Source of the DNA: Beroe forskalii
Lineage: Eukaryota > Ctenophora > Nuda > Beroida > Beroidae
Reading direction: 5' to 3'
NCBI GenBank assembly: GCA_011033025.1
Contig: WFMF01000007.1
Span: 1,054,001-1,118,000 of the forward strand
DNA length: 64,000 bases
The notes below the pieces were generated by a model, which was not told where the DNA came from, did not search any database, and saw nothing but the letters and a program-made list of their open reading frames with translations. The position numbers and the translations under genes were made by a program. Below, piece after piece: positions 41,541-53,924 of the stretch; position 1 is the first letter of the stretch; every line of letters starts with the position of its first letter.

Positions 41541-42355
41541 GTGAGTACAACGGAGTATTGCCAGCTATCATCTGTCACATCAGATGACAGATATTATGAC
41601 CTGTCTTAGTGTCTTTTGTCTCAGGAATGATCCGGTGGACCTTATCATTGTACCTTCAATTTAGAGATTCCGTTATCATAATCAAGGTTTGCCGAAAGAT
41701 TCCCCCGACCTCGATTCTGTCATCGATTCCATCACCAATTCTGCTCATCCAGATAGCGCGAACCATTATCGAGCTTGCTCGCCCATACATGGGTAATGCA
41801 TTTAGAAATACATAGACACCCGCAGGTCGGGCCCATTTTTGGATAGCTTACTAGGGCGCAGCCCAAAGGGTCTATCCGAATGTGGCCCGAGCCCGAATCT
41901 ATGTATCATACTTATAGACACCCAAGACACCGATAAAAATCCAAAATTTCCACAGAGGTGCCTACAAAATACGTGTACATAGACACGCGCTTATCAGGTC
42001 CATTTTGGGATACTGCCCGAGGGCGTGAGCCCGATGGTGGTATCCGGTTTTGGCCCGAGCCTGTAGGGCCAGGGTGAGGGTCTAACCCAATATGAACCCG
42101 ATCAGGCAAGAGTATTATAGATCCGTATGAAAATTTAAAACTGCAGAGGGTTCTATAAATGCATAGATGATTAGATGAATCTGATGTGAGTGAATCAGAA
42201 TGTCGATCTAATGCTGACAACTCATATTATCATGACTTGATTGAAAATGAAATTAAGCAACGAAAACCAACAAAGTGCTCAATCGAACGGTGAGAACAGA
42301 ACGGTGAGAACAGAATGTATACTTTAAATGATCTTAGGTCGTGAAATTTCACGAA
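41541..42355. repeat. Inner end of left arm, two diverged direct repeats
   Basis: Mirrored at 54,690-55,497. Within it, about 41,812-41,900 and 41,980-42,075 are diverged direct repeats (AGACAC...GGTC(G/C)...CCATTTT(T)GG, then GGCCCGAGCC). The end carries CGTGAAATTTCACG, a 14-bp palindrome at 42,334-42,347. Confidence 0.6.
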
Positions 42356-43041
42356 AATATCAAGAATTGACGTTGATTGAAAGCAGCAGAAAAATGGGGA
42401 AGGGGCATTTCAACTCTTATTATTTCATCTCGGGACAGTGTCTGAAACAAGAGGACCGAATTTAGCATATAGCATGTGGACTCAGCATTTTAAAAGGTAA
42501 CATGAGTATAAGTATTCTGGAGACCTTGAATTTTGATTTGATATTGATTGAAAAGTTAAAGTTGTCGTATGGTGCCATGATAACATTGAGGGTTACTCTG
42601 TCATAGGATAAATTGGATATTTTTCCCGACAATTTCTGAAAATATTCTGAAAATCTTCGATACATAATTTCTACTTCATCAGATTGAGAAATTGCATTGA
42701 AATTCCCCTTAATGGGCTTAATTGGAAAACTTCTCAAATCTCAACTGTTGACTTACTAGTGCAGTGTTCCATGCCCGGAAAACCGATTCGAAAATCCGCG
42801 CGGAATTCCGCCTTTTGAAAACCCGGAAAAAGCTGGGGTTGTTCCATGCAACGAAATTCCGGATCAGCCAATTTGTCATTGAATGATTGTCATGCAAGAG
42901 TGTAAGTTTGTGTAATAATTAATATCCGTGTAGTTTGTGTAATGTGTAGACTGTAGGTGAGTCTGGGTGTAAGACACTGCAAGTCAGCGAGTCAGTGCAA
43001 CTTATTCACAGATTTACTTTTTGGGACAGCTTTCATTCTGA
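42356..43041. other. Unique spacer, no gene
   Basis: No ORF over 91 aa and no recognised repeat. 42,776-42,860 has paired CCGGAAAA and GTTCCATGC words. Confidence 0.45.
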
Positions 43042-43683
43042 GGCGACTGCATAGACTTAGGTTGATCGAAAATCAGGTTTAATGTAAAAACGCACACAAA
43101 TGTCGATACAAATAATACTTTGTCATCAATTGTTTTGCATCAGTTAGAAAACGAAATTGTTCAGAAACAAATGGAGCCAGATGTTTGGTTTAGGTCCCCA
43201 AAACTTTTTTAGCCCATTTGGGCCAAAAATTTGGCAAAATATGCGTAAAATGGGCTTAAAAATTTTTGGAGGTATCTCTCCCATATAAACGGCTCTGAGT
43301 GACGTCACAGATCTAAACGTCAATTTTTCTGTATCCTAAACCTAACCATAACCCTAACCAAAACCCTAACCTTAATCCTAACCCTAACCCTAACAAATCT
43401 TGACCCTAATCCTGACCCTTACCCTAGTCCTTAAAGCACTAGGTGCGCTTAATTATATTTTTCTGAGTGACGTCATTGTCATAGATAATGAAGGCTCCCG
43501 TTTATATGGGAGACCTACCTTTTTGGAGGTCAAAATCAAAAATCCAGCTCCATTTGTTTCTGAGGAATTTAGTTTTTTAACTGATGCATAAAGAATTACG
43601 AAGACAAAAATATTCAAAGCAACATTTGTGTGTGTTTTTACATTAAACCTGATTTTCAATCAACCTAAGTCTATGCAGTCGCC
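43042..43683. mobile_element. Foldback with internal CCCTAA repeats
   Basis: GGCGACTGCATAGACTTAGG at the left is mirrored by CCTAAGTCTATGCAGTCGCC at the right. Inversion continues through AAAATCAGGTTTAATG and GAAACAAATGGAGC, then diverges, with GTGACGTCA on both sides of the centre. The centre (43,335-43,440) is a degenerate (CCCTAA)n run. Flanks give no certain target duplication. Non-autonomous. Confidence 0.75.
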
Positions 43684-44130
43684 TAATTCATGAAACTATG
43701 AAAGAAAACTGTAAAAACCTTTCATATTTGGCATACCTAACATGAATATATGCTTTTATAGTTTTATCAGCTGTATCTAATCTTGGCATTGTGTTGAGAA
43801 ACACACTTTGGATGTACCAAAATTTGACAAAATAGTTGTTCGTACTAAACGGGACATCTCAGCTTCAGTTCCTGTTTAACATGCCGTTCAGCAAGGACAT
43901 CCACAACGATATCATTGCTACCCTTAATTGAGTCATCAATGAAGAAGATAGACAATTGTATTTAATCGAGTATTTGATACCTACTACCAATGTTAGATAC
44001 AACACACGAAGGAGATCACGTGATATGGATGTGGAAACTCGGAACAATCATTCTCAAGCCTGGTACCAGTGAATAGAATTCTACCTGAATTCTTACACAA
44101 TTACCTGAAGTCTAACAAAACAGTCACCTT
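43684..44130. other. Unique spacer, no gene
   Basis: No family-like ORF; the 60-aa minus ORF at 43,865 is not recognised. Confidence 0.45.
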
Positions 44131-45540
44131 CTGACTTTCTGATGTATCACTGACACCAGCCTGGCTTATCACTGACAACAGTCTGAAACACTGAAGCTGC
44201 GTATCACTGCCACCAGTCTAGGATATCTCTGGCACAAAAGTCAGACACGATTACGTTGCAGATAATAGACACCAGTCTGGCACATTGACGTTACGTAACA
44301 CTGACACCAGTCTGACACATCGGTGTTACGTATCACTGAGACCAGTCTGACACATTGACGCTACTTATCAATGACACCAGTCTGACACGTTGACGCTACA
44401 CATCACTGACACCAGTCTGACACATTGCCGCTACACATCACTGACACCAGTCTGGAACATTAACGCTACACATCACTGACACCAGTCTGACACATTGCCG
44501 CTACACATCACTGACACCAGTCTGGAACATTAACGCTACACATCACTGACACCAGTCTGACACATTGACGCTACACATCACTAACTGACACCAGTCTAAC
44601 ACATTGACGCTACACATCACTGACACCAGTCTGACACATTGATCCTACACATCACTGACACCAGTCTAATACATTGACGCTACGTATCACTGACACCAGT
44701 CTGACACATTGACGCTACACATCACTGACACCAGTCTGACACATTGACGCTACACATCACTGACACCAGTCTGACACATTGACGCTACACATCACTGACA
44801 CCAGTCTGACACATTGACGCGACACATCACTCCAGTCAGACACATTGACGCTACACATCACTGACACCAGTCTGAGTTCTGACACATTGACGCTACACAT
44901 CACTGACACCAGTCTGACATATTGACGCTACACATCACTGACACCAGTCTGACACATTGACGCTACACATCACTCTCACCAGTCTGACACATTGACGCTA
45001 CGTATCACTTACATCAGTCTGACACGTGTACGTTGACGCTACGTATCACTGACTGACATGACATCAGTCTAACACAATGGCGCTGACATCAGTCTTCAGA
45101 CACATTGACGCTGCGTATCACTGCCACCAGTCTAGGATATCTCTATTCTCTGGCACAAAAGTCAGACACGATTACGTTGCAGATAAATATAATAGACACC
45201 AGTCTGGCACATTGACGTTACGTAACACTGACACCAATCTGACACATTGAGTTACGTATCACTGACACCAGTCTGACACATTAGCACATTGACGCTACAC
45301 ATCACTGACACCAGTCTGAGTTCTGACACATTGACGCTACACATCACTGACACTAGTCACTGACACCATTGACGCTTCACATCACTGACACCAGTCTGAC
45401 ACATTGACGCTACACATAACTGACACCAGTCTGACACATTAACGCTACACATCACTGACACCAGTCTGACACATTGACCCTTACACATCACTGACACCAG
45501 GCTGACACATTGATGCTACACATCACTGACACCAGTCTCA
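44131..45540. repeat. 35-bp minisatellite CACTGACACCAGTCTGACAC
   Basis: Units of 35 bp read CACTGACACCAGTCTGACAC then ATTGACGCTACACAT, about 38 copies including truncated ones. A more diverged block with GATATCTCTGGCACAAAAG occurs twice, near 44,222 and near 45,127, so some 900 bp of array was duplicated. Unrelated in sequence to the 35-bp minisatellite of the arms despite equal length. Confidence 0.9.
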
Positions 45541-46380
45541 TATATTCAGGATATATCTTACGAGTTACGGGTAACGGACTTTTCATCTCACGACACTTCA
45601 TCTCAGGGTTAGGCTGTTAGGGTTGGGGTTAGGGTTAGGGACACGGAGATGAAGTGCCCTGAGATGAAATGTCGCCCACCCACGAGTTACGACCTGGTTA
45701 AGAGGTCTAAAACATTGCGCTTGGCAACAAGGCCTCAGTCTAGACTCTGGATAGGCCGGTTAAGAGATTTGTGAGATGATAGGCCGGGAGAATTGATTTC
45801 ATACGCTTCTTTGTTTTTCAGCTATCACTGTTTTTGATTATGGGACTGAAAAATGATAAAACCAAAAAGCAGGTGTATGTTTTAGAACTTACCACATGTT
45901 ACGTGTCCCTGTTTGTTCGCGCTTGCGCGCGCTTTTCGTAGAAAAGTCACAAACAGGGCCACGCAACAATGGTAAGATTCGCTCCTCAGCTCGGGGCGCA
46001 TATTTTACGCCCCTATTAAGCTAAGTGATTCAACCATATTTGGGCATTAATTGTTTGAGTGCGCGCGTCGTACGCCGCGCTCTAGGTTGAGAGTCACTCT
46101 AGCAGAGATGACCGTATTTTGAGATCCTCTAAATCGCGTTGGATAAAGTGATGACGTAGGTCAGGTTTAACAGGCGTTCCTTGAAATAAATGGCAGGTGA
46201 TACCCATATATGGAATAAACTATCTGCTGAGCACTAGAGTGAGGAATGTGTCCGGCTTTCCATAAACAGTTGATGCTTTTACGCAGTTCGTTGCTACTCA
46301 TTACTTCATTAAATTATTTGTTTTGTGTGGCCATCGGCTCTTTCTACTTTTCTAACCGTTTTGATTATGCTAATTGATAT
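45541..46380. other. Unique sequence with short TTAGGG run and hairpin
   Basis: 45,600-45,645 holds a few TTAGGG-like units. 45,908-45,958 forms an imperfect hairpin (CCCTGTTTGT against ACAAACAGGG). No gene. Confidence 0.5.
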
Positions 46381-47480
46381 TTGCTTGTGAGATGTGACTC
46401 TGTGGGCCCGCTATCTACTCCATTTTATTATATGCTTGCTGCAGGAGACTCTGTTGGCCCGGCTCTATCTACCCATTTGATTATGCTTGCTGCAGGAGAC
46501 TCTGTGAGCCCGGCTCTATTTACTCCATTTGATTATGCTTGCTGCAGGAGACTCTGTGTGCCCGGCTCTATCTGCTCCATTTGATTATGCTTGCTGCAGG
46601 TGACTCTGTGGGCCCGGCTCTATCTACCCCATTTGATTATGCTTGCTGCAAGTGACTCTGTGTGCCCGGCTCTATCTACTCCATTTGATTATGCTTGCTG
46701 TAGTTGACTCTGTGTGCCCGGCTCTATCTACTCCATTTGATAATGCTTGCTGTAGTTGAATCTGTGGGCCTGGCTCTATCTACCCCATTTGATAATGCTT
46801 GCTGCAGTTGACTCTGTGGGCCCGGCTCTGTCTACTCCATTTAATTATGCTTGCTGCAGGAGACTCTGTGGGCCCGGCTCTATCTACCCCATTTGATTAT
46901 GCTTGCTGCAGGAGACTCTGTGGGCCCGGCTCTATCTACCCCATTTTATTATGCTTGCTGCAGGAGACTCTGTGGGCCCGGCTCTATCTACTCCATTTGA
47001 TTATGCTTGCTGCAGGAGACTCTGTGGGCCAGCTCTATCTACCCCATTTGATTATGCTTGCTGCAGGAGACTCTGTGGGCCCGGCTCTATCTACTCCATT
47101 TGATTATGCTTGCTGCAGGAGACTCTGTGGGCCCGGCTCTATTTACTCCATTTGATTATGCTTGCTGCAGGAGAATCTGTGGGCCCGGCTCCTTCTCCAT
47201 TTGATTATGCTTGCTGCAGGACTCTGTGGGCCGACTCTATCTACCCCATTTGATTATGCTTGCTGCAAACTGACTCTGTGGACCCGGCTCTGTTTACTCC
47301 ATTTGATTATGCTTGCTGCAGGAGACTCTGTGGGCCCGGCTCTATCTACTCCATTTGATTATGCTTGCAGTGACTCTGTGGGCCGACTCTATCTACCCAT
47401 TTGATTATGCTTGCTGCCAGTGACTCTGTGGGCCCGGCTCTATCTACCCCATTTGATTATGCTTGCTGCTGAATCTGTGG
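46381..47480. repeat. 52-bp satellite (CTGTGGGCCCGGCTCTATCT)
   Basis: About 21 units of 52 bp: CTGTGGGCCCGGCTCTATCT, then ACCCCATTTGATTATGCTTG, then CTGCAGGAGACT. Units differ by a few substitutions and small deletions. Since 52 is not a multiple of three, a single frame cycles through all three frames in 156 bp and repeats a 52-aa peptide (MLAAGDSVGPALSTPFDYAC...). ORFs of 66-118 aa here are repeat artefacts. Confidence 0.92.
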
Positions 47481-49619
47481 GCCCTTTTTACAAATTAAAA
47501 TTTACCAAAATTCAAATTTCAAAAATTTTTGGTTTTTTTTTGATTTTTCTTTTAGAAGAAAAGGGAAATAAAAAAAATTTTTAAATTTTGGCCCCCAAAT
47601 ATTGCCTTAAAAAAATTCCCTTAAATTTTGGGGAAAAAAAAATTTTTTTTTAAAAGGTTAAATGTAAATAAATTGAATAAAAACCTTTTTAATCACAATT
47701 TTAAACCGAGAAACAAAAAACCGGTAAAAAAATTTTAAACAAATGGCTCAAATTTTGAAAAAAAAATCCCTTTTCCGGGTGATTCCAGTAAATCCCAAAA
47801 AATTTTATCAGTAAATTATCTTAAGGAAAAAAGGTTTCTTAAAATGATGTTAAGCTCCCTGTTACTCCTTAAAAAACCGGGGGTCTGATTAGGGAAGTGT
47901 AAACCTGGGTTTGTATTCGCAATGTTATCGTTTTTTTGGAAGGTTGTCTGTTTTTCCAAAAGAGTTTTATAGAAAAAAGTGAAAACCCCCACGCGGGTTT
48001 AAATTCTTGAAAAAAGGTTTTTGTCCGGGTGAATAAAAACCAATGTGCCGACGGGTTTCCGTGATGTGGTCAATTTGTCGATTTGGGTGTAAGTAAACCG
48101 GAACCCCTCAATGTCCAAAATGTTTTCGATTTTTGAAAAACGTAAATTGAAGACTGGGTCTGGTTACTTAAAGTAATTTGCTGTTTAAAACGGTTTCCCA
48201 ATGAGGGGTAGCGAAAATGTCAAGGGTTTTGGGGTGTCCAGTATTTAGCGTCAAGTGTCAAAATGATGTCAATATGCAGCGCCCACCCGTATTAGACTGG
48301 GGCATGTGAAGGTCAATGTCCGGGGACTGAGTAAAAAACCCCACAAGTAAAAACGGGCACTTGAGGGCGGAATGTAGCTGGTTCAGTTTTCATGTTGTTT
48401 TTCAGGTGTCAAAAGGGCAGGAAAACAAATTTTGGGAAGGGTTTTTACCCAATTGGTTTTTGGACTTTTAAATATCCTAAGAGGGGTGTCAGGTAATTTT
48501 AAGGGGTGAGCCGGTAGTGCGCCGGGGCGGGTGATGTCATGATTTAAATTCAAGTATTTGGTGTCGGTTTGTAAAAAACGGGGAGCAGAAAAAGCATTGG
48601 GGGAAGTTAAAAGGCTTTTAAAAAGGAAAATAAAAGTATATTGGGGTTTTGGAGGTTTTTAAGGGAAGGAAAGGGGGTTAAAATTTTTTAAGGTAAAACA
48701 CTGCATTTGGTTGGTGGTGCCAATTATGAGAAGGGTGGAAATGGTGGTGTAAAAGGCAGATGGTTTTCCCAAAATTGGGAGTTTTTGGGTTGTCAAGGAA
48801 AAGGGGTTTAGGAAACAAAGAACGGTGTAAAATTATTTAAAGGTAGAAAGTTTTGGGTGTCAAATTTGGAGGGGGAGGGGAGGGTTTAAAGTTTTGGGGA
48901 TTTTTTCCAGGGGGTCAGATTGGGTGGTAGCCCTGGGGGGGGTGTTCAGGGGGAGAAAGGGATTTTGGGGTTAAATTGGGGGCCCCCGGGGGCGGGTGGG
49001 GGCCGGGTTGGTTCCCAAGAGTAGGGGGGGGAATTTTAAAACTTAAGGCTCCCAGTCGGGTAAAAAGAAGAAAAGGGGCGGGGGTTTCCAGGGGAGTCAG
49101 TTTGGGGAAAAAAATTTGGGGGGGAAGGGTTCAGAACAGTTTGGGAGAGAAGCGGGAACCCCAGGGGGGTTTCAAGAAGTAGGATGGGTTTTCCCAAAAG
49201 AGTCAGGGGGAGAGAAGTGGGAAAAAGGTTGGAATGGAGAGAAGTAAAAGGGGGTTTCCCCAGAGTCAGTTTTGGGAAGAAGAAAAGGGGGTTCCGGGAA
49301 TCAGATGGAAAGAAGGGGGGGGGGGAAAATCAAAAGGGGAAGAATTTTTAGGGTTCCAGAGTCGTTTTGGGAAAAGAAAGGGGGGGTTCCAAAATCAAGG
49401 GAAGAATGGCGGGGTTCCCGAGCAAAAATTGGAGAGGGGAAAAGGAAAACGGGGTTAGAGTCAGATGGGAAGGAGAAAAAGGGGGTTCCAAAATCAGATG
49501 GAGAAAGTTGGTGGGGTTTTAGAGTCAGTTTGGGAGAGAAGTAAAGGGGGGTTCCAGAGCCAAAAAAGGGGGGGCCGGGAGAGAAGTAGGGAAAGGGCGG
49601 GGTTCCCGAGTTGGATGGA
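47481..49619. other. Homopolymer-rich, degraded-looking sequence
   Basis: Composed largely of runs such as AAAAAATTTTT, GGGGTTTT and CCCC, starting abruptly after the 52-bp array and grading into recognisable copies of the 35-bp minisatellite by about 49.5 kb. Words such as GGTGTCAA and GTTCCAGAGTCAG appear in corrupted form. It is probably a further reverse copy of the arm (the GTGTCAA and minisatellite blocks) that is either badly decayed or poorly called. ORFs here (48,976-49,722) are Gly/Lys/Arg-rich and not credible. Confidence 0.6.
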
Positions 49620-51222
49620 CAGGGGTTCCAGAGTCAGACGGGAGAAAAGTAGGACGGGGGTTCCAGAGTCAGATAGGAGAGAAGTAGGACGAGGGTTCCA
49701 GAGTCAGATGGGAGAGAAGTAGGACGGGGGTTCCAGAGTCAGATGGGAGAGAAGTAGAACGGGGGTTCCAGAGTCAGATTGGAGAGAAGTAGGACGGGGG
49801 TTCCAGAGTCAGATGGGAGAGAAGTAGGACGGGGGTTCCAGAGTCAGATAGGAGAGAAGTATGACGAGGGTTCCAGAGTCAGATTGGAGAGAAGTAGGAC
49901 GGGGGTTCCAGAGTCAGGTAGGAGAGAAGTAGGGCGGGGTTCCAGAGTAAGATGGGAGAGGAGTAGGACGGGGGTTTAGAGTCAGATGGGAGAGGAGTAG
50001 GACGGGGGTTCCCGAGTCAGATGGGAGAGAAGTAGGACGGGGTTCTAGAGTCAGATAGGAGAGAAGTAGGACGGGGGTTCCAGAGTCACATAGGAGAGAA
50101 GTAGGACGGGGGTTCCAGAGTAATATGGGAGAGGAATCCGAATAGGACGGGGGTTCTAGAGTCAATTGGGAGAGGAGTAGGACGGGGGTTCCAGAGTAAG
50201 ATGGGAGGAAGGTAGGACGGGGTTCCAGAGTCATGTGGGAGAGAAGTAGGACGGGGGTTCCAGTGTAAGGTTTCTCTTTGAAGATGGTGCAGACCCAACC
50301 TAGGATGCTGGATTTTACTTACTCCATCATTAGTTGAAAAAAGTCACCAGTTTTCGTCTTTTCAGACAAAACTGAGAGTCATGAAAAAATTTCAAAATTG
50401 CAGACCCGGATGCCAGCATATCCAGCGCCCCCAAAAGAAAAACCATATTCCAGATGGGAGAGAAGTAGAACGGGGGTTTCAGAGTCATATGGGAGAGGAA
50501 TCCGAATAGGACGGGGGTTCTAGAGTCAATTAGGAGAGGAGTAGGACGGGGTTCCAGAGTAAGATGGGAGGAAGGTAGGACGGGGTTCCAGAGTCGAGTA
50601 GGAGAGAAGTAGGACGGGGGTTCCGGAACCAGATGTGGGAGAAGTAGGCCAGGGGTTCCAGAGTCACATAGGAGAGAAGTAGGACGGGGGTTCCAGAGTA
50701 ATATGGGAGAGGAATCCGAATAGGACGGGGGTTCTAGAGTCAGATGGGAGAGAAGTAGGACGGGGGTTCCAGAGTCAGATGGGAGAAGAAGTAGGACGGG
50801 GGTTCCAGAGTCATATGGGAGAGGAATCCGAATAGGACGGGGGTTCCAGAGTCAGATGGGAGGGAAGTAGGACGGGGGTTCCAGGTAAGATGGGAGGAAG
50901 GTAGGACGGGGTTCCAGAGTCGAGTAGGAGAGAAGTAGGACGGGGGTTCCAGAACCAGATGTGGGAGAAGTAGGCCAGAGGTTCCAGAGTCAGATGGGAG
51001 AGAAGTAGGACGGGGGTTCCAGAGTCATATGGGAGAGGAATCCGAATAGGACGGGGGTTAATCTAGAGTCAGATGGGAGAGAAGTAGGACGGGGGTTCCA
51101 GGTCAGATGGGAGAGAAGTAGGACGGAGTTCCAGAGTCATGTGGGAGAGAAGTAGGACGGGGTTCCAGAGTCAGATTGGAGAGGAGTAGGACGGGGGTTC
51201 CCGAGTCAGATGGGAGAGAAGC
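49620..51222. repeat. 35-bp minisatellite, reverse copy 1
   Basis: Reverse complement of the array at 39.8-41.0 kb (GGTTCCAGAGTCAGATGGGA then GAGAAGTAGGACGGG). Larger periodic patterns with GAGGAATCCGAATAGGACG recur at about 50,130, 50,490, 50,711, 50,821 and 51,036, so multi-unit segments were duplicated. Confidence 0.9.
50262..50450. mobile_element. Short insertion in the minisatellite (possible MITE)
   Basis: About 190 bp of unrelated sequence breaks the array. Its ends are weakly inverted (GGTTTCTCTTTG against the mirror of CAAAAGAAAAACC), and inside GGATGCTGG mirrors CCAGCATAT. No secure target duplication. Confidence 0.5.
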
Positions 51223-51855
51223 TTACGTATGCCCGATCTGTTTTTTTTTAATACAAATTTATGCATTATGTTGTGTGATTTCTGCTAAAATGTAGTTATA
51301 TCAATAAGTTGAGATGAACAGCAATTCTACATTTGATTTTTGGAGGTGAACTACATATCAAACTTAACTACATTATTATTTCTAACTTATTATTCCAACT
51401 GAGTGCAGACGTTTCGGAGTTTTTTAATTAGATAATATTTAATTAGATATGAATGCCCATCATCAAAATTCACTTTACAGAACATTACGCGAACTTTTGT
51501 TCGCGCATTCATGCGCGGGATAATGTTGAATTGCGTACAAACATACAGATTGCGACGTAATTATGATGTTTGTCAAACAACTCAGACAACTCACAACAAA
51601 CTGCTCAACTGAGGAACAGCTAACAATCGTGCAACGAAAGCCAACGAAATACTCGATCGAACGGTGAGAAACAGACTTTTGGTCATGTGGAGAATTTCGA
51701 AAAATTATCAAATTATATAATAGGTGAAGAGTTGCAGGCAAATCAGCTTAAGATTTGGTTTGGGGTCCTAAGAAAGAGATGTCTAGGTCCGTGACGTCAC
51801 TTAGAGCCGTCTATATGCTTATATGCAGGAAGGCCGACATACCGACTTACCATAT

Positions 51856-53030
51856 GGGATCGTTCACATATTACGTAATCAATTTTTGGGCATTTTTTAC
51901 CCCCCTCCCCCCCCCCTCCGTAATCAAACGTAATCATGGCCAAACCCCCCCCCTCTTTTTCGGAAAATATTACGTAATCATTGCCCAACCCCCCTCCTTC
52001 AGTTTTTTTGACGTCACCAAAAAACTATATTAACTGACAAAAAAATTAGAGCTCAGTATCGTGTGTTTCAATTCAATCATCAACATCATCGACCTGAAGA
52101 TGACATTCAAAGCTTCTTTTAGTTTTTCCTACGGAAATCTCGCCTACGACAACTCCTCTGACAATGAGATGGACACCTGCTCCTCTTTCTCTTCCTCCAA
52201 CGCATCCTCATCTGCTCATCATCCTCCTTTACCTCCAACAGATCATCCACCTCCTCCTCTACACCTGAGGCCCCCAGTTCCACTAAAGAGCCAGCAATCA
52301 ACGTCTTGACTTTTGGTCCCACCTCAACCTCCTTCAAAACCGATGGAACCAAAGTTCAGTATCCATGTCCTGCTCATCTGCCACCAAAGCCGACAGAACC
52401 AAAGATCCAGATCAGCCCTAGCCCCTATTTGCCAGATCAGAGTCTGGCAACTTCACAGACAACTGCAGCTTCTTACACCTTCATCAAAAAGATTAATTCC
52501 TGGATAATGGAGCTGTGGATGTACGCAAAGACCTGCTCTGGCATCAACTCTAGAGCTCTAGGGAAAGGAAGGCCTCAGAACCTTATATACAGAGAGGCAC
52601 TAAAGTGGTTTGGAAGAGTTCAACGAATGGAGTACATCCCTCCTATATGGGCAGCACTATAGGAACTATACATTCTGAACCATATCGTGTTTCAATCATA
52701 ATTATGAAATTTTGACAATTTTTTTCTACAAATGGTTAATTTTTGGTAATAAAAATTCGGAAATCCTTTAAATTTTCATAAAAATTCTTAAACTTTTCAT
52801 AAAATTCTTGAAATTTTCATGAAAATTCTTGAAATTTTTACGAAAATTCTTGAAATTTTCATGAAAATTCGTGAAATTTTCATAAAAATCCTTGAAATTT
52901 TCATGAAAATTTAGATATTTTGATTACGTAATCATTGGCCAAACCCCCCTCCCCCCCCCTCGTAATCAAACGTAATCATTTGGAAACCCCCTCCCCCCCT
53001 CGGCTGATTACGTAATATGTGAACGATCCC
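51856..53030. mobile_element. 1.2-kb TIR element with TSD TAT and empty sites
   Basis: Ends GGGATCGTTCACATATTACG and its mirror CGTAATATGTGAACGATCCC are perfect for 25 bp, followed by inverted C-rich and CGTAATCAAACGTAATCAT text. TAT flanks it at 51,853-51,855 and 53,031-53,033. The sister copy at 58,975-58,985 reads through (TTACCATATATTACC), as does the left arm, so this is a recent insertion. A 3-bp target duplication fits PIF/Harbinger. The interior has a possible passenger ORF and AAATTTTCATGAAAATTC-like repeats at 52,790-52,920. Confidence 0.9.
52061..52662 (+). pseudogene. Passenger ORF of TIR element, one frameshift, unknown function
   Basis: Two plus-strand frames together read as one protein of about 195 residues. 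52,061-52,200 gives an acidic Ser-rich part (YDNSSDNEMDTCSSFSSSNA). After a shift in or near 52,190-52,230 another frame gives Ser/Thr/Pro-rich text (STPEAPSSTKEPAINVLTFG) and runs to 52,662, ending in a more ordered part (SWIMELWMYAKTCSG, LKWFGRVQRMEYIPPIWAAL). I recognise no transposase, Myb-like or nuclease motif. Its place inside a PIF/Harbinger-like element suggests a remnant of a transposon accessory protein, or a captured host fragment. The shift could be real or a sequence error. Confidence 0.4.
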
Positions 53031-53035
53031 TATAT

Positions 53036-53452
53036 TACCTTAATGGCCTTTATTTAACCGGCCCTTAAGGACAAAAATGACTTTGAAATTTTTGTCCAAA
53101 GGGCCGATTACAAAAGGCCGGTTAAAGTGGGGCTGGTCAAATTAAAGGCCAGTAAATTTGTCATATGAAAATTTGATGATGATCTGCCCTATACAGTGTT
53201 AAACTCTCTTGAACGTTGGTATAGAACAAAATAAGTCATGATATCAGATCGGGATTTGGGTCTTTTGGTGCAATTTATTAAGCAAAAATGGCCATTATAG
53301 ACCATAAAATCCTTGATCTGGCGGTGACCAGAAAAATTTTTTGTCCAAGGAGCCGGCCAAACGGTTCAAAAATGATATTTTGATTTTTTGTTCATAGGGC
53401 CGGTTAAAAAAGGGCCATTTAAAAAAGGCCGGCTAAATAAAGGCCAATAAGG
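53036..53452. repeat. GGCCGGTTAAA-type element, copy 2
   Basis: Ends ACCTTAATGGCCTTTATTTA and the mirror of TAAATAAAGGCCAATAAGGT are inverted; AAAGGCCGG words lie inside both ends. Same element as at 38.83-39.19 and 58.99-59.41 kb; its right end also starts this window. Confidence 0.7.
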
Positions 53453-53604
53453 TATCTCACAATTTCTGCCGAAATACTTTGATCTAGGGCTGAAAAACAG
53501 TGTGAGTGAATGTAATTTTAAAACTTCGTCCTTGAAAAATTGCAATTAGTGTTTCACTTGATGATGACTTTCTCGTTCCATTTCAATTCTCATGATTGGG
53601 CTTT

Positions 53605-53924
53605 GGGGCCATCCACAAAGGACGTCCACCATGAGGGGGGAGGGGGGAGTCTGGCCAATGCGGACGTTTGCGGACGTTTGGGGAGGGGGGTGTTTGGCCA
53701 AATGCGGACATCCGCAATTCATGGAAATTTTGGGCGATTTGACGGCTATTTTACTAGAAAATCATGAAATTTCGGGGCCTAAAATGATGACCCAAAAGAT
53801 TTTGAAGTAAAATGCGGACGTCCGGGGGGAGGAGGGGTTTCTGGATTGCGGACGTTTGCGGACAAGGGGGAGGGAGGGGTCTGAAATGGCAAAAATTTTG
53901 CGGACGTCCTTTATGGATGGCCCC
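53605..53924. mobile_element. MITE, GGGGCCATCC ends, TSD TTT and empty sites
   Basis: Ends GGGGCCATCCACAAAGGACG and, reversed, GGGGCCATCCATAAAGGACG are flanked by TTT at 53,602-53,604 and 53,925-53,927. The sister copy at about 59,547 (GGGCTATGTCTATTG) and the left arm near 38,690 lack it. Same family as 14,671-14,996. ORFs inside follow the GT-rich ends and are not genes. Confidence 0.88.

Larger units (their letters stand above)
37443..42355. repeat. Left arm of the 26-kb inverted repeat
   Basis: The arm reads, in order: GCGC-rich end (37,443-37,905), a 250-bp piece (37,906-38,163), a 1.6-kb low-copy piece (38,164-39,810), a 35-bp minisatellite (39,813-40,965), a TTGACACCA-rich piece (40,966-41,540) and an 800-bp piece (41,541-42,355). 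The same blocks occur in reverse order and orientation at 54,690-63,943. ORFs in it (37,400-37,903, 38,167, 39,323, 41,609, 41,912) recur in the other copies with indels and are not recognised as proteins. Confidence 0.85.

Noticed and set aside
46381-47404. 52-residue repeat proteins that look like secreted Cys-rich peptides
   Set aside because: The 52-bp satellite cycles through three frames; small deletions do not preserve frame.
48976-49722. Gly/Lys/Arg-rich ORFs, superficially RNA-binding
   Set aside because: They lie in the homopolymer-rich block that grades into the minisatellite, and composition alone explains them.
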